This document shows positions 40,116-48,109 of a stretch of DNA of 64,000 nt, one piece after another. The translations under genes and the position numbers were made by a program. Origin of the DNA: Campylobacter sp. CCS1377 (lineage in GTDB: Bacteria; Campylobacterota; Campylobacteria; Campylobacterales; Campylobacteraceae). Positions within the stretch are counted from its first letter, which is position 1; each line of letters opens with the position of its first letter. The notes beneath the pieces are model-generated. The model was not told the DNA's origin, did not search any database, and saw only the letters and a list, made by a program, of their open reading frames with translations. The stretch spans positions 1,426,001 through 1,490,000 of the forward strand of contig NZ_CP155620.1 of the NCBI RefSeq assembly GCF_040008265.1, written 5' to 3'.

Positions 40116-41015
40116 ATGTTTTTTTTGCAATCTTTAAGTGTTTTTAGTTTTGTGTTTGAAATTTTGGCTCTTTTTTTATCTTTTTACCTTAAAAATACAA
40201 AAATTTTCTTTCTCGCTCTAGCTTTGCTAAGCTTTAGACTCGTTTATCTTTATAGTTGTATTTATCAAGCACATTTGTTTGTTTCTTTGTTTTTGCCTTT
40301 TGTATTTTTACTCTTTATCATCACTCAAAATGGAATTTTAGTTTTCGATAAAATCAATTTAAATAAAATTTTCATTTTACTTTTTACTTTATTTTTGTCA
40401 TTTTTTCTAAGCAAAAGCACAGTTTTTAATGGCTCTTTAAGTAGCTTTGAACTTGGAATTTTTCATCCTATTAGCACCATTAGTTTTTTATGTTTTTTGG
40501 CTGAAATTTTATTTTTGTTATTTTTAAATTTAAGAACAAAAGAATGGTATTTGCTCGCCGCTTTTATCGCTTCTTACATTCAATTTTTATTTATTCCAAG
40601 CTTACAAGCTTCGTATTTTGAATTTTCATCTTTGATTTTTGTATTTTATCTTGGCTTTAAAACTTATAAAAATGCCTTTTATGATTCTAGCGTGGGACTA
40701 AAAAATTACAAAGCACTAAAACGCTTTTGTTTGGGTAAAGAAGGGATGTTTTTAGGTATTTTGCATTTTGAAAATTTATCCTCATCTTTTTTGAAAAAAA
40801 TGGCTAAATTTATCCAAACCTCACTAAAAACAAAAGTTTTTTTTCATCAAAATCAATTTATTTGCATCTTAAAAAATGAAAAAGACTCAGAAAAATTAGA
40901 AAAAATCAAAAACACGCTTTTAAATTCTAGCCTGAGTAAAAGTGAAAATTTTAACATTCACATTAGTGTAACAAAATACGAAAAGTCTTTAGAAGAAAGT
41001 TTGAAAGAAAATTAA
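40116..41015 (+). CDS. Membrane protein with degenerate GGDEF-like domain
   Basis: A 299-residue protein with six to eight membrane spans (residues 1-190) and a soluble C-terminal part. That part starts with FYDSSVGLKNYKALKRFCLG, which resembles the D-LTGL-NR-AL entry of diguanylate cyclases, and continues with alternating strands and helices. No GGDEF signature is present, so catalysis is unlikely; a sensory or structural role is possible. This reading is an inference. A hairpin terminator follows the stop directly. Confidence 0.55.
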   Translation: MFFLQSLSVFSFVFEILALFLSFYLKNTKIFFLALALLSFRLVYLYSCIYQAHLFVSLFLPFVFLLFIITQNGILVFDKINLNKIFILLFTLFLSFFLSKSTVFNGSLSSFELGIFHPISTISFLCFLAEILFLLFLNLRTKEWYLLAAFIASYIQFLFIPSLQASYFEFSSLIFVFYLGFKTYKNAFYDSSVGLKNYKALKRFCLGKEGMFLGILHFENLSSSFLKKMAKFIQTSLKTKVFFHQNQFICILKNEKDSEKLEKIKNTLLNSSLSKSENFNIHISVTKYEKSLEESLKEN

Positions 41016-41033
41016 GCTCCAAAAAAGGAGCTT
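41014..41033 (+). terminator. Terminator between converging genes
   Basis: AAGCTCC and GGAGCTT form a 7-bp stem around A6, overlapping the stop codon region of the GGDEF-like gene and just before the converging YceI gene. Confidence 0.65.
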
Positions 41034-41036
41034 TGA

Positions 41037-41609
41037 TCATTTTTCATTAGCTTCAACTTCGATAGTAAGCTTGATTTCATCGCCTAAAGTTAAAGTTGGA
41101 GTACTTGGAGAGAATTTAAAATCTGATCTTTTGATTTCTCCACTTAAAGAAAATCCTACCTTTTCTTTGCCATTTGGACCTTTAGCTACGCCACCGATTT
41201 CAGTATCTAAAACTATATCTTTTGAAACACCAGCTATGGTTAAAGTTCCGCTCATTTTACCTTCATCATTGCTTGTTTTTTCATATTTTTTCATCACAAA
41301 AGTCATATCAGGATATTGCTTTGCTTTGAAAAAATCATTTTGCTGGAGGTGATTATCCCTTGTTTTATTATCCGTATCAACAGATGCTACTTTAATAGTT
41401 GCTTCAAGTTTTTTAAATTCACTTGTCGCAGGATCATAATCAATCACAGCATCATAATCTTTAAAATTTCCTTTTACATTGCTAATTTGCAAATGTTTAA
41501 TTTTAAAGCCAACATCAGTGTGGGTTTTGTCTAAAGTGTATTCTTTAGCCAATAATCCAGAACTAAGCAAAGAAACCGCTACAAGCGAACTTAAAAGAAT
41601 TTTTTTCAT
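41037..41609 (-). CDS. YceI-family periplasmic lipid-binding protein
   Basis: A 190-residue periplasmic protein with signal peptide MKKILLSSLVAVSLLSSGLLA. The mature part is a YceI lipocalin-like barrel: YTLDKTHTDVGFKIKHL, GNFKDYDAVIDYDP, DTDNKTRDNHLQQNDFF (the conserved R-x-x-HL segment) and KRSDFKFSP. YceI proteins bind polyisoprenoids such as ubiquinone precursors. AAGGAG precedes the ATG. Confidence 0.92.
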   Translation of the reverse strand: MKKILLSSLVAVSLLSSGLLAKEYTLDKTHTDVGFKIKHLQISNVKGNFKDYDAVIDYDPATSEFKKLEATIKVASVDTDNKTRDNHLQQNDFFKAKQYPDMTFVMKKYEKTSNDEGKMSGTLTIAGVSKDIVLDTEIGGVAKGPNGKEKVGFSLSGEIKRSDFKFSPSTPTLTLGDEIKLTIEVEANEK

Positions 41610-41695
41610 CTTTTCTCCTTATAAAATTTTAATTGAAAGTGTAAATTTAACAAACAAAAAATAACAAAAACATAATAATGAAAATAATTCTTAAA

Positions 41696-42058
41696 TTAAT
41701 CAATTTTCATTTTCAAAAAAGAAACAAAATCATCAAAACTTGGCAATTTTAAATCCTTAACTTCTCTTTGTTGCTTTCCCCACATACACTCAGGAAAAAA
41801 CGCATCATCTCTAAAACGTGCCATAATATGAAAATGCACTCTTGGAACATAGTTTGCAAAAGAAGCTATATTAATTTTTTCAGGTTTATAAAACTCTATC
41901 ATAGCCTTTTCGCAAAGTAAAATTTTATCAAAAAGCTCTTTTTGCAAATTACTAGGACAATCACTAAATTCTTTATAAATTTCTTTAGTAAAAATCTTAA
42001 TCCAAGGCACTTGCGACTCTTCTTTTTCCATATAAATTAAATCATTTTCGTAAAACAT
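41696..42058 (-). CDS. HIT-family protein
   Basis: A 120-residue histidine-triad protein (nucleotide hydrolase/transferase fold). The motif region is YVPRVHFHIMARF. Aligned by the final I-x-x-R, the catalytic central His and the last His are kept but the first His is Arg. I start at 42056-42058, with AAGGA seven bases upstream; the longer frame to 42160 would run into the divergent SprA-like gene. Substrate unknown; nucleotide phosphoramidates are usual for the family. Confidence 0.8.
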   Translation of the reverse strand: MFYENDLIYMEKEESQVPWIKIFTKEIYKEFSDCPSNLQKELFDKILLCEKAMIEFYKPEKINIASFANYVPRVHFHIMARFRDDAFFPECMWGKQQREVKDLKLPSFDDFVSFLKMKID

Positions 42059-42154
42059 TTTTTTCCTTGAAAATATTTTTAAATATTTTACAAAATTTAT
42101 CCATTCTTTAGTCAAAATAAGTAGAATAAAAATAAAAATTTTTAGGAGGGTAAA

Positions 42155-42805
42155 ATGCAAATTAATGCTAATAGTAATTTTTATGATTATTCTAAAAACT
42201 CTTCTAAAGAAATAAAAAATTCAAATTCCCTAACCCAAAATTCTTCAATTTCTAATACCGATGAAAAAGAAAATAAAGAAAACAAACAAACCCAAAATGT
42301 AAATGGAGTTGAGCTTGATGCAAAGCAACTACAACAACTTCGCGAACTTCAAAGCATTGATAGAAATGTAAAAGCCCACGAAGCAGCACACCAAGCTGCA
42401 GGTGGAGGCTTAGCAGGTGCTGCAAGTTTTACATACACCAGAGGTCCTGATAATCAAATGTATGCTGTAGCGGGCGAAGTGCCTATAAAAATGCAAAAAG
42501 GAAGGACACCCGAAGAAACCATAGCCAACGCACGTCAAATCATAGCCGCCGCAATGGCACCAGCCGATCCTAGTCCACAAGATTATAAAGTCGCTGCAAA
42601 TGCTGTTAAAATGGAATTTGAAGCAAGAGCTGAAGCTATGAAAATAAAGGCTGAGGAAGCACAAAAAGATAAGGAAAAAACAGAAGAAACAAAAGACAAA
42701 GAAAACTCCAAAGACTCTACAAATTCCAAAAATAACACAGAAAATAATGAACAAGAATTTAAAAGTTTCATAGCCAAAACCTATCAGCAAAATTCGCAAA
42801 GCTAG
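42155..42805 (+). CDS. SprA-related putative metalloprotease
   Basis: A 216-residue protein with low-complexity Asn/Ser/Lys-rich ends and a conserved centre (about 60-165). The centre has HEAAH (His75-Glu76-His79), a zinc-metallopeptidase-type motif, then GGGLAGAASFTYTRGPD and YAVAGEVPIKM. This is the SprA-related family found in many bacteria. No signal peptide is visible, so export, if any, is non-classical. AGGAGGG precedes the ATG. It is divergent from the HIT gene and followed by an acetyltransferase. Confidence 0.8.
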   Translation: MQINANSNFYDYSKNSSKEIKNSNSLTQNSSISNTDEKENKENKQTQNVNGVELDAKQLQQLRELQSIDRNVKAHEAAHQAAGGGLAGAASFTYTRGPDNQMYAVAGEVPIKMQKGRTPEETIANARQIIAAAMAPADPSPQDYKVAANAVKMEFEARAEAMKIKAEEAQKDKEKTEETKDKENSKDSTNSKNNTENNEQEFKSFIAKTYQQNSQS

Positions 42806-42813
42806 GACTTTGA

Positions 42814-43326
42814 TTGAAAGAAAAAATAGATTTTAAACTAGAAAATGAAAGATTGATACTTAGATATTTTAATGAAAATGATATAAAAGCTTTGTATTTT
42901 TTGCTAAAAGATGAAAAAGTAAATACCTTTTTACCATGGTTTGCCTTAAAAAATATAACTGAAGCAAAAAGATTTTACAAACAAAAAATAAAAAATCAAA
43001 AATATTTTTTTGCCATTTGCTTAAAAAGCGATAATTATCCTATAGGTTATATCAATATAGATACAAATGATGGCTATGAACTTGGCTACGCACTCTGTGA
43101 AAAATTTTGGAATCAAGGCATTGCCACACAAGCAAGCCAAATGCTTTTAAAATTTTTAAAAAACGAAAATATTCCCTACATCACAGCAACACACGATGAA
43201 AATAATCCAAGCAGCGGGAAAATCATGCAAAAAATAGGAATGAAATATTGTTATTCTTACCAAGAGCAATGGAAACCTAAAAATATTTTAGTTGTTTTTA
43301 AATTGTATAGGCTAAATCTTACATAA
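42814..43326 (+). CDS. GNAT-family N-acetyltransferase (RimJ-like)
   Basis: A 170-residue acetyltransferase. The N-terminus (LENERLILRYFNENDIKALY) is typical of RimJ/RimL-like enzymes. The acetyl-CoA loop is CEKFWNQGIATQAS, and the last strand HDENNPSSGKIMQKIGMKY is conserved. The start appears to be TTG at 42814 with AGGA upstream; no ATG is available. The target, whether protein N-terminus, amino acid or antibiotic, cannot be told. It lies eight bases after the SprA-like gene. Confidence 0.78.
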   Translation: MKEKIDFKLENERLILRYFNENDIKALYFLLKDEKVNTFLPWFALKNITEAKRFYKQKIKNQKYFFAICLKSDNYPIGYINIDTNDGYELGYALCEKFWNQGIATQASQMLLKFLKNENIPYITATHDENNPSSGKIMQKIGMKYCYSYQEQWKPKNILVVFKLYRLNLT

Positions 43327-43356
43327 AGAAAATATCCAAATCATTATAAAAACAAT

Positions 43357-44743
43357 TTAAGCCTTAATATCTATGCTTTTTGGTACAGAATTTAAAGAAA
43401 GAATTTTATTAAATTCCCCTGCGTCATCATCGCCAAATTTACTTTTAAAATTTTCGCCAAAAAGAATTTCTAGCTCATCGCTTGTGCCAAATTTAGTTTC
43501 TAGTAGCTTTTTTAAAAGCTCATTCATTTTATTATCATCTTTGTAAGTTTCGCTTGAACTTTGCGCTTGTATAGGTTTTCTCTTTTTTTGTGCTTCTTCA
43601 ATTGCTTTTGTATCATCATTAGGCTTTCCAGTAGGATATTTATCATAATCTATACCTTTTGCCTTTTCTGCTTCTTTTAGTGATTTTACAAATTCATCGT
43701 GCCTTTGTTTAAAATCAAGATATTTAGTTTTAAATTCTTCTAAACTCATATTAGAGTTAATCATTTCTTGATATTCTTTATCTAAATTCATAGCTTGTAT
43801 AGTCAAAGTACTATTTCCTATATCTTGACTTCTTTTTATAAAAAGTTTCATTGATAGTTTTTCACTAATAATATCCCAAATATCATCTCCCGAACCACTT
43901 TTAAAAGCAATTTGAATTTTATTAGCATTTATAAAATTGTGAAATTCTTTTAATTTTGCCTCATTTGTATTTCCGTCTATATTTATGAGTTTTCCAAGTA
44001 AATTCGTTTCACCTTTTACTAAAAAAGTTCCATACGAGGTTGAAAAAATTTGTATTATTAACAAAAGCCATTAAAACTCCGCCTTTATCTACACTACCAT
44101 CTAAATTTTTATACACATTTTTATCAATAAAAGCGACACTATCATTATAAAAAATACTACCAGCATCAATCGGCATAAGTTTAACACCGATGCCAATTCC
44201 AAGATTTTTCATAGTATTAAAGGTCAAACTACCTTTATGATTAATCGTGAGAAAATTTTTGCTGTATTCTTCAAAAGTATAGGTTTTGTTTATATTTAAA
44301 TTTTTATCCACAGTAAAAGCATAAGGGATATTTGCTAAATCTTGTGCAGAAAAGCTAGAATTTGAATTTTGTGGAACAAGTTGTGAAAAAACTTTATAAG
44401 TATTTTAAATGTTTGTGCTATATCAATTTTGCTATACATAGCCAAAAACTGCTCTTCACTCTCTTGAAATTTCACAAAACTTTCTACACTTTTAGGATAA
44501 TCTTATAATCTTTAGGTAATCCTGCAACTTCATTAAAATCACTTGTAAAAAAACCATCTTTATCTACGCCATAGCCTAGTATTTTGCTTACTGCTTGCGG
44601 TTTATCACTAACAAGGTTTGAGTATCATTTGCAACATTAGATGATTTTGTATTTGGAGTATTTAAATTTAAAGAAGAGTTATTTTCTTTTTTGATATTAA
44701 TATTAAAATTTACAAAAGGATTGTTAAAAGCTCGAATTATCAT
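43357..44743 (-). pseudogene. Large hypothetical protein, multiply frameshifted
   Basis: From ATG 44741-44743 (MIIRAFNNPFVNFNINIKKE) the sequence reads in successive frames: SKILGYGVDKDGFFTSDF, ESFVKFQESEEQFLAMYSKI, QDLANIPYAFTVDKNLNINK, GVKLMPIDAGSIFYNDSVAF. It ends with a 235-codon piece to SVPKSIDIKA at 43357. At least four frame changes occur. The intact protein would be about 460 residues, largely helical and secreted or flagellar in character, but I cannot name the family. Confidence 0.7.
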
Positions 44744-44793
44744 TGCCTGCCTTTCTAGTATTATTATGCTAGATTGGCAGAATAAATTAAAAA

Positions 44794-46185
44794 TTAAGCT
44801 TTTGGACCTATCATTTTAGTAGGATCAACGAATTTATTAAAGTCTTCTTCACTAACAAGTCCTAATTCCATAGCACTTTCTTTTAATGAAATGCCTTTTT
44901 TATGTGCATTTTTAGCTACTTTTGCTGCATTTTCATAACCAATATGCGGATTTAATGCAGTTACTAACATTAAGGAATTGTGCAAATTATGATCGATTTT
45001 TTCGCGGTTTGGTTCAATTCCTATGGCACAATGGATATTAAATGAATGCATAGAATCAGCAAGTAAATCAAGACTTTGCAAGAAATTATAAATAATTACT
45101 GGCTTAAATACATTAAGCTCGAAATTTCCTTGACTCGCAGCAAAGCCAATAGCTGCATCATTTCCCATTACTTGCACCGCAACCATAGTAATCGCTTCAC
45201 ATTGAGTAGGATTTACCTTACCTGGCATAATAGAACTTCCTGGCTCATTTTCTGGGATAATAAGCTCACCAAGACCACATCTAGGACCTGAAGCAAGCCA
45301 TCTGATATCATTTGCTATTTTCATTAAATTTGCAGCCAAGCCTTTCATTGCCCCATGGGTAAAATTGATCGCATCATGACTTGTTAAAGCGTGGAATTTA
45401 TTTGGACTTGAGACAAATTTTGTACCAATAAGTTTACTAAGCTCTTCACTTACTTTCTCGCTTAATTCTGGATGTGCATTAAGTCCTGTTCCTACTGCTG
45501 TCCCACCAATCGCTAATTCTCTTAAAGTTGGCAGTGAAGCGATGATTTGCTCTTTTGAGTGCAAAAGCATAGATAAATATCCGCTAAATTCTTGCGCTAA
45601 AGTAAGCGGAGTTGCATCTTGTAAATGCGTGCGACCGATTTTTATAATGCCTTCGAATTCTTTTACCTTTTTTTCAAAAGTAGCGATTAATTCATCAAGT
45701 GCTGGGATAAGTTTTTTCTCTACTTGCTCTACCGCAACTATGCTCATAGCAGTTGGGAAAGTATCGTTTGAGCTTTGAGACATATTTACATGATCGTTTG
45801 GATGCACTAATTTTTCTTTACGAAAATCCCCGCCCATAATTTCAGTAGCACGATTTGCAATCACTTCATTCATATTCATATTACTTTGTGTACCCGAACC
45901 TGTTTGCCAAATCGCAAGTGGGAAATTATCATCAAATTTACCCGCGATTATCTCATCGCAAGCTTGCACAATAGCGTTTTTCTTAGTATCATCAAGTTTG
46001 CCAAGCTTGTTATTTACCAAAGCTAGAGATTTTTTGAGATTTGCAAAAGCATAAATTAAAACCTTAGGCATTTTTTCACAACCAATTTTGAAATTTTCAA
46101 AACTTCTCTCAGTTTGTGCTCCCCAATACTTGTCGTTTGGGACTTTGATCTCACCCATAGTGTCGTGTTCGATTCTGTATTCCAT
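44794..46185 (-). CDS. fumC: Fumarate hydratase class II
   Basis: Oxygen-stable fumarase of the TCA cycle, interconverting fumarate and malate. The 463-residue protein has the family signature [16 protein letters not shown] and the conserved [24 protein letters not shown] and [20 protein letters not shown] segments. AGGTAAAG precedes the ATG. It stands between a pseudogene and glmS, apparently as its own unit. Confidence 0.97.
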   Translation of the reverse strand: MEYRIEHDTMGEIKVPNDKYWGAQTERSFENFKIGCEKMPKVLIYAFANLKKSLALVNNKLGKLDDTKKNAIVQACDEIIAGKFDDNFPLAIWQTGSGTQSNMNMNEVIANRATEIMGGDFRKEKLVHPNDHVNMSQSSNDTFPTAMSIVAVEQVEKKLIPALDELIATFEKKVKEFEGIIKIGRTHLQDATPLTLAQEFSGYLSMLLHSKEQIIASLPTLRELAIGGTAVGTGLNAHPELSEKVSEELSKLIGTKFVSSPNKFHALTSHDAINFTHGAMKGLAANLMKIANDIRWLASGPRCGLGELIIPENEPGSSIMPGKVNPTQCEAITMVAVQVMGNDAAIGFAASQGNFELNVFKPVIIYNFLQSLDLLADSMHSFNIHCAIGIEPNREKIDHNLHNSLMLVTALNPHIGYENAAKVAKNAHKKGISLKESAMELGLVSEEDFNKFVDPTKMIGPKA

Positions 46186-46279
46186 ATCTTTACCTTTCTA
46201 AAAATATCCTTGTATTTAAACAAAAAATAACATAAATTTAGCTTAGAAATTAAAATTGATTTAAAATTTAAAAGAAGCT

Positions 46280-46304
46280 GTGCAGTTTGCAACTAAAACT
46301 GCAC
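46280..46304 (-). terminator. Terminator of glmS
   Basis: A 9-bp stem (GTGCAGTTT/AAACTGCAC) six bases after the glmS stop, followed on the minus strand by CAGCTTCTTTT. Confidence 0.65.
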
Positions 46305-46309
46305 GAAAA

Positions 46310-48106
46310 TCATTCAACCGTTACGCTTTTGGCTAAATTTCTTGGCATATCCACATCATTGCCAAGTCTTATGGAAATTTCCATAGCCAAAAGTTGGGTG
46401 ATCACCATCATTTCAAAAAATTCACACATATAGTGGCTTTGCTCATTTGTTTTGATAAAATCATCACTCAAATCAAATTCCAAAGGCGAAATGCTAAGCA
46501 CAGTAGAATCCCTTGCGATAAGTTCTTCGACATTTGACTTGGTTTTTTCATAAAGCATATTTTTTGGCATTAAAGCTATAGTATAAAGCTTAGAATCAGC
46601 CAAAGCAATAGGTCCATGCTTCATTTCTCCAGCCGGATAGCCTTCAGCATGTAAGTAAGATAATTCCTTAAGTTTTAAAGCCCCCTCTAAAGCCAAAGGA
46701 TAAAAAACATCTCTTCCTATAAAGAAAAAGCCGTGTCCATCTAAATAACGCTTGGATAAACGATGAATTTTTTCATGTAAATTTTGTTTCACAATCACGC
46801 AATTTGGCGTATGCAAAAGGGCTTTGATTTCACTTACAACATTTAAATTCCTTTTTTGTGCCATAAAAATGGCTAACATCCAAAGGGTTAAAACCTGTGT
46901 TGCAAAAGCCTTAGTTGATGCCACACCTTTTTCAATACCTGCACGCGTTAAAAGACTTAAGTGCGCCAAACGAACGATATTAGAATTATCCACATTACAA
47001 ATAGCAAAAGTTTTTGCACCCTGTTCTTTTGCGATTTTTAAAGCCTCTAAAGTATCAGCTGTTTCGCCACTTTGAGAAATTACAATAAATAAAGAATTTG
47101 GCTTTACAATGGCTTCTCGATAACGAAATTCGCTAGCAATTTCTACTTTAGCCTTAACTTTTGCAATTCTTTCAAATAAATAAGCACTTGCCATAGCCGC
47201 ATGATAACTTGTCCCACAAGCACAAAGCGTGATCTCATCCACATTGTTTAAATTTTCATTTTCAAGCTCATCAAAAATCACTTCTTCGCCTTGAATTCTA
47301 CCCATTAAAACTTCACTCATCACGCGACTTTGCTCGTAAATTTCTTTTTCCATAAAAAAGCGAAAACCATCTTTTTTTGCATAAGCCTTATCACCTGAAA
47401 GTTTTGTAAAAATATTTTGTTTTAATTGATCATTTTCATAAATAATAAGCTCGTTTTCATTAGCGTATCCAAAACTCAAATCTTCAAGATAAATCACTTC
47501 TTCGCAAAGTCCTATTAAAGGCGCATCGCCACTAGAAAAATAAACTTCATTTTGACTATTTTTTCCTATGATTAAAGGGGCTGCATTTTTAGCAAAAAAT
47601 ACACGATTTGGCTCTTTTTTTGTGATTAAAAGCGTAGCAAAAGCTCCACGAAGTTCTTTAATGGTATTTTCCCAAGCTTTGAAAACTTCCATTTGCGCTG
47701 CGTAAAATTCAAAAAGCCTAACTATCACTTCAGTATCTGTTTGACTTAAAAAACCAATGCCTTTACTTTCTAATTTATCTTTAATCTCTTTATAATTTTC
47801 TATAATGCCATTATGAATCACGCAAGAATACTCGCCCAAATGCGGATGCGCGTTAATTTCTGTTGGTTTTCCATGGGTTGCCCATCTAGTGTGCCCTATA
47901 GCAAAACCATAACCTTCGCTTGTGAAATTTGCACATTTGTTTGCCAAATTTTCAAGCTTTCCTACTGCCTTAAAAAAACTTAAATCTCCATCTTTCATCA
48001 CAGCTAATCCCGCGCTATCATAACCACGATATTCAAGCTCTTTAAGTCCATTTAAAATGGTTTGTTTTTTTTCGTTTTTTCCTATATATCCTACTATTCC
48101 ACACAT
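46310..48106 (-). CDS. glmS: Glucosamine-6-phosphate synthase (isomerizing)
   Basis: GlmS makes glucosamine-6-phosphate from fructose-6-phosphate and glutamine, feeding peptidoglycan and LOS synthesis. The 598-residue protein begins MCGIVGYIG with Cys2 as the glutaminase nucleophile, followed by GHTRWATHGKP. Two SIS domains (ISQSGETADTLEAL) and the C-terminal PRNLAKSVTVE complete the enzyme. No glmS ribozyme is visible upstream. It follows the GlnD-like gene by three bases, suggesting co-transcription. Confidence 0.97.
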   Translation of the reverse strand: MCGIVGYIGKNEKKQTILNGLKELEYRGYDSAGLAVMKDGDLSFFKAVGKLENLANKCANFTSEGYGFAIGHTRWATHGKPTEINAHPHLGEYSCVIHNGIIENYKEIKDKLESKGIGFLSQTDTEVIVRLFEFYAAQMEVFKAWENTIKELRGAFATLLITKKEPNRVFFAKNAAPLIIGKNSQNEVYFSSGDAPLIGLCEEVIYLEDLSFGYANENELIIYENDQLKQNIFTKLSGDKAYAKKDGFRFFMEKEIYEQSRVMSEVLMGRIQGEEVIFDELENENLNNVDEITLCACGTSYHAAMASAYLFERIAKVKAKVEIASEFRYREAIVKPNSLFIVISQSGETADTLEALKIAKEQGAKTFAICNVDNSNIVRLAHLSLLTRAGIEKGVASTKAFATQVLTLWMLAIFMAQKRNLNVVSEIKALLHTPNCVIVKQNLHEKIHRLSKRYLDGHGFFFIGRDVFYPLALEGALKLKELSYLHAEGYPAGEMKHGPIALADSKLYTIALMPKNMLYEKTKSNVEELIARDSTVLSISPLEFDLSDDFIKTNEQSHYMCEFFEMMVITQLLAMEISIRLGNDVDMPRNLAKSVTVE

Positions 48107-48109
48107 TTT

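Noticed and set aside
42410-42799. Antisense hydrophobic frames within the SprA-like gene
   Set aside because: Reverse complement of a Lys/Glu-rich coding region; no ribosome site.
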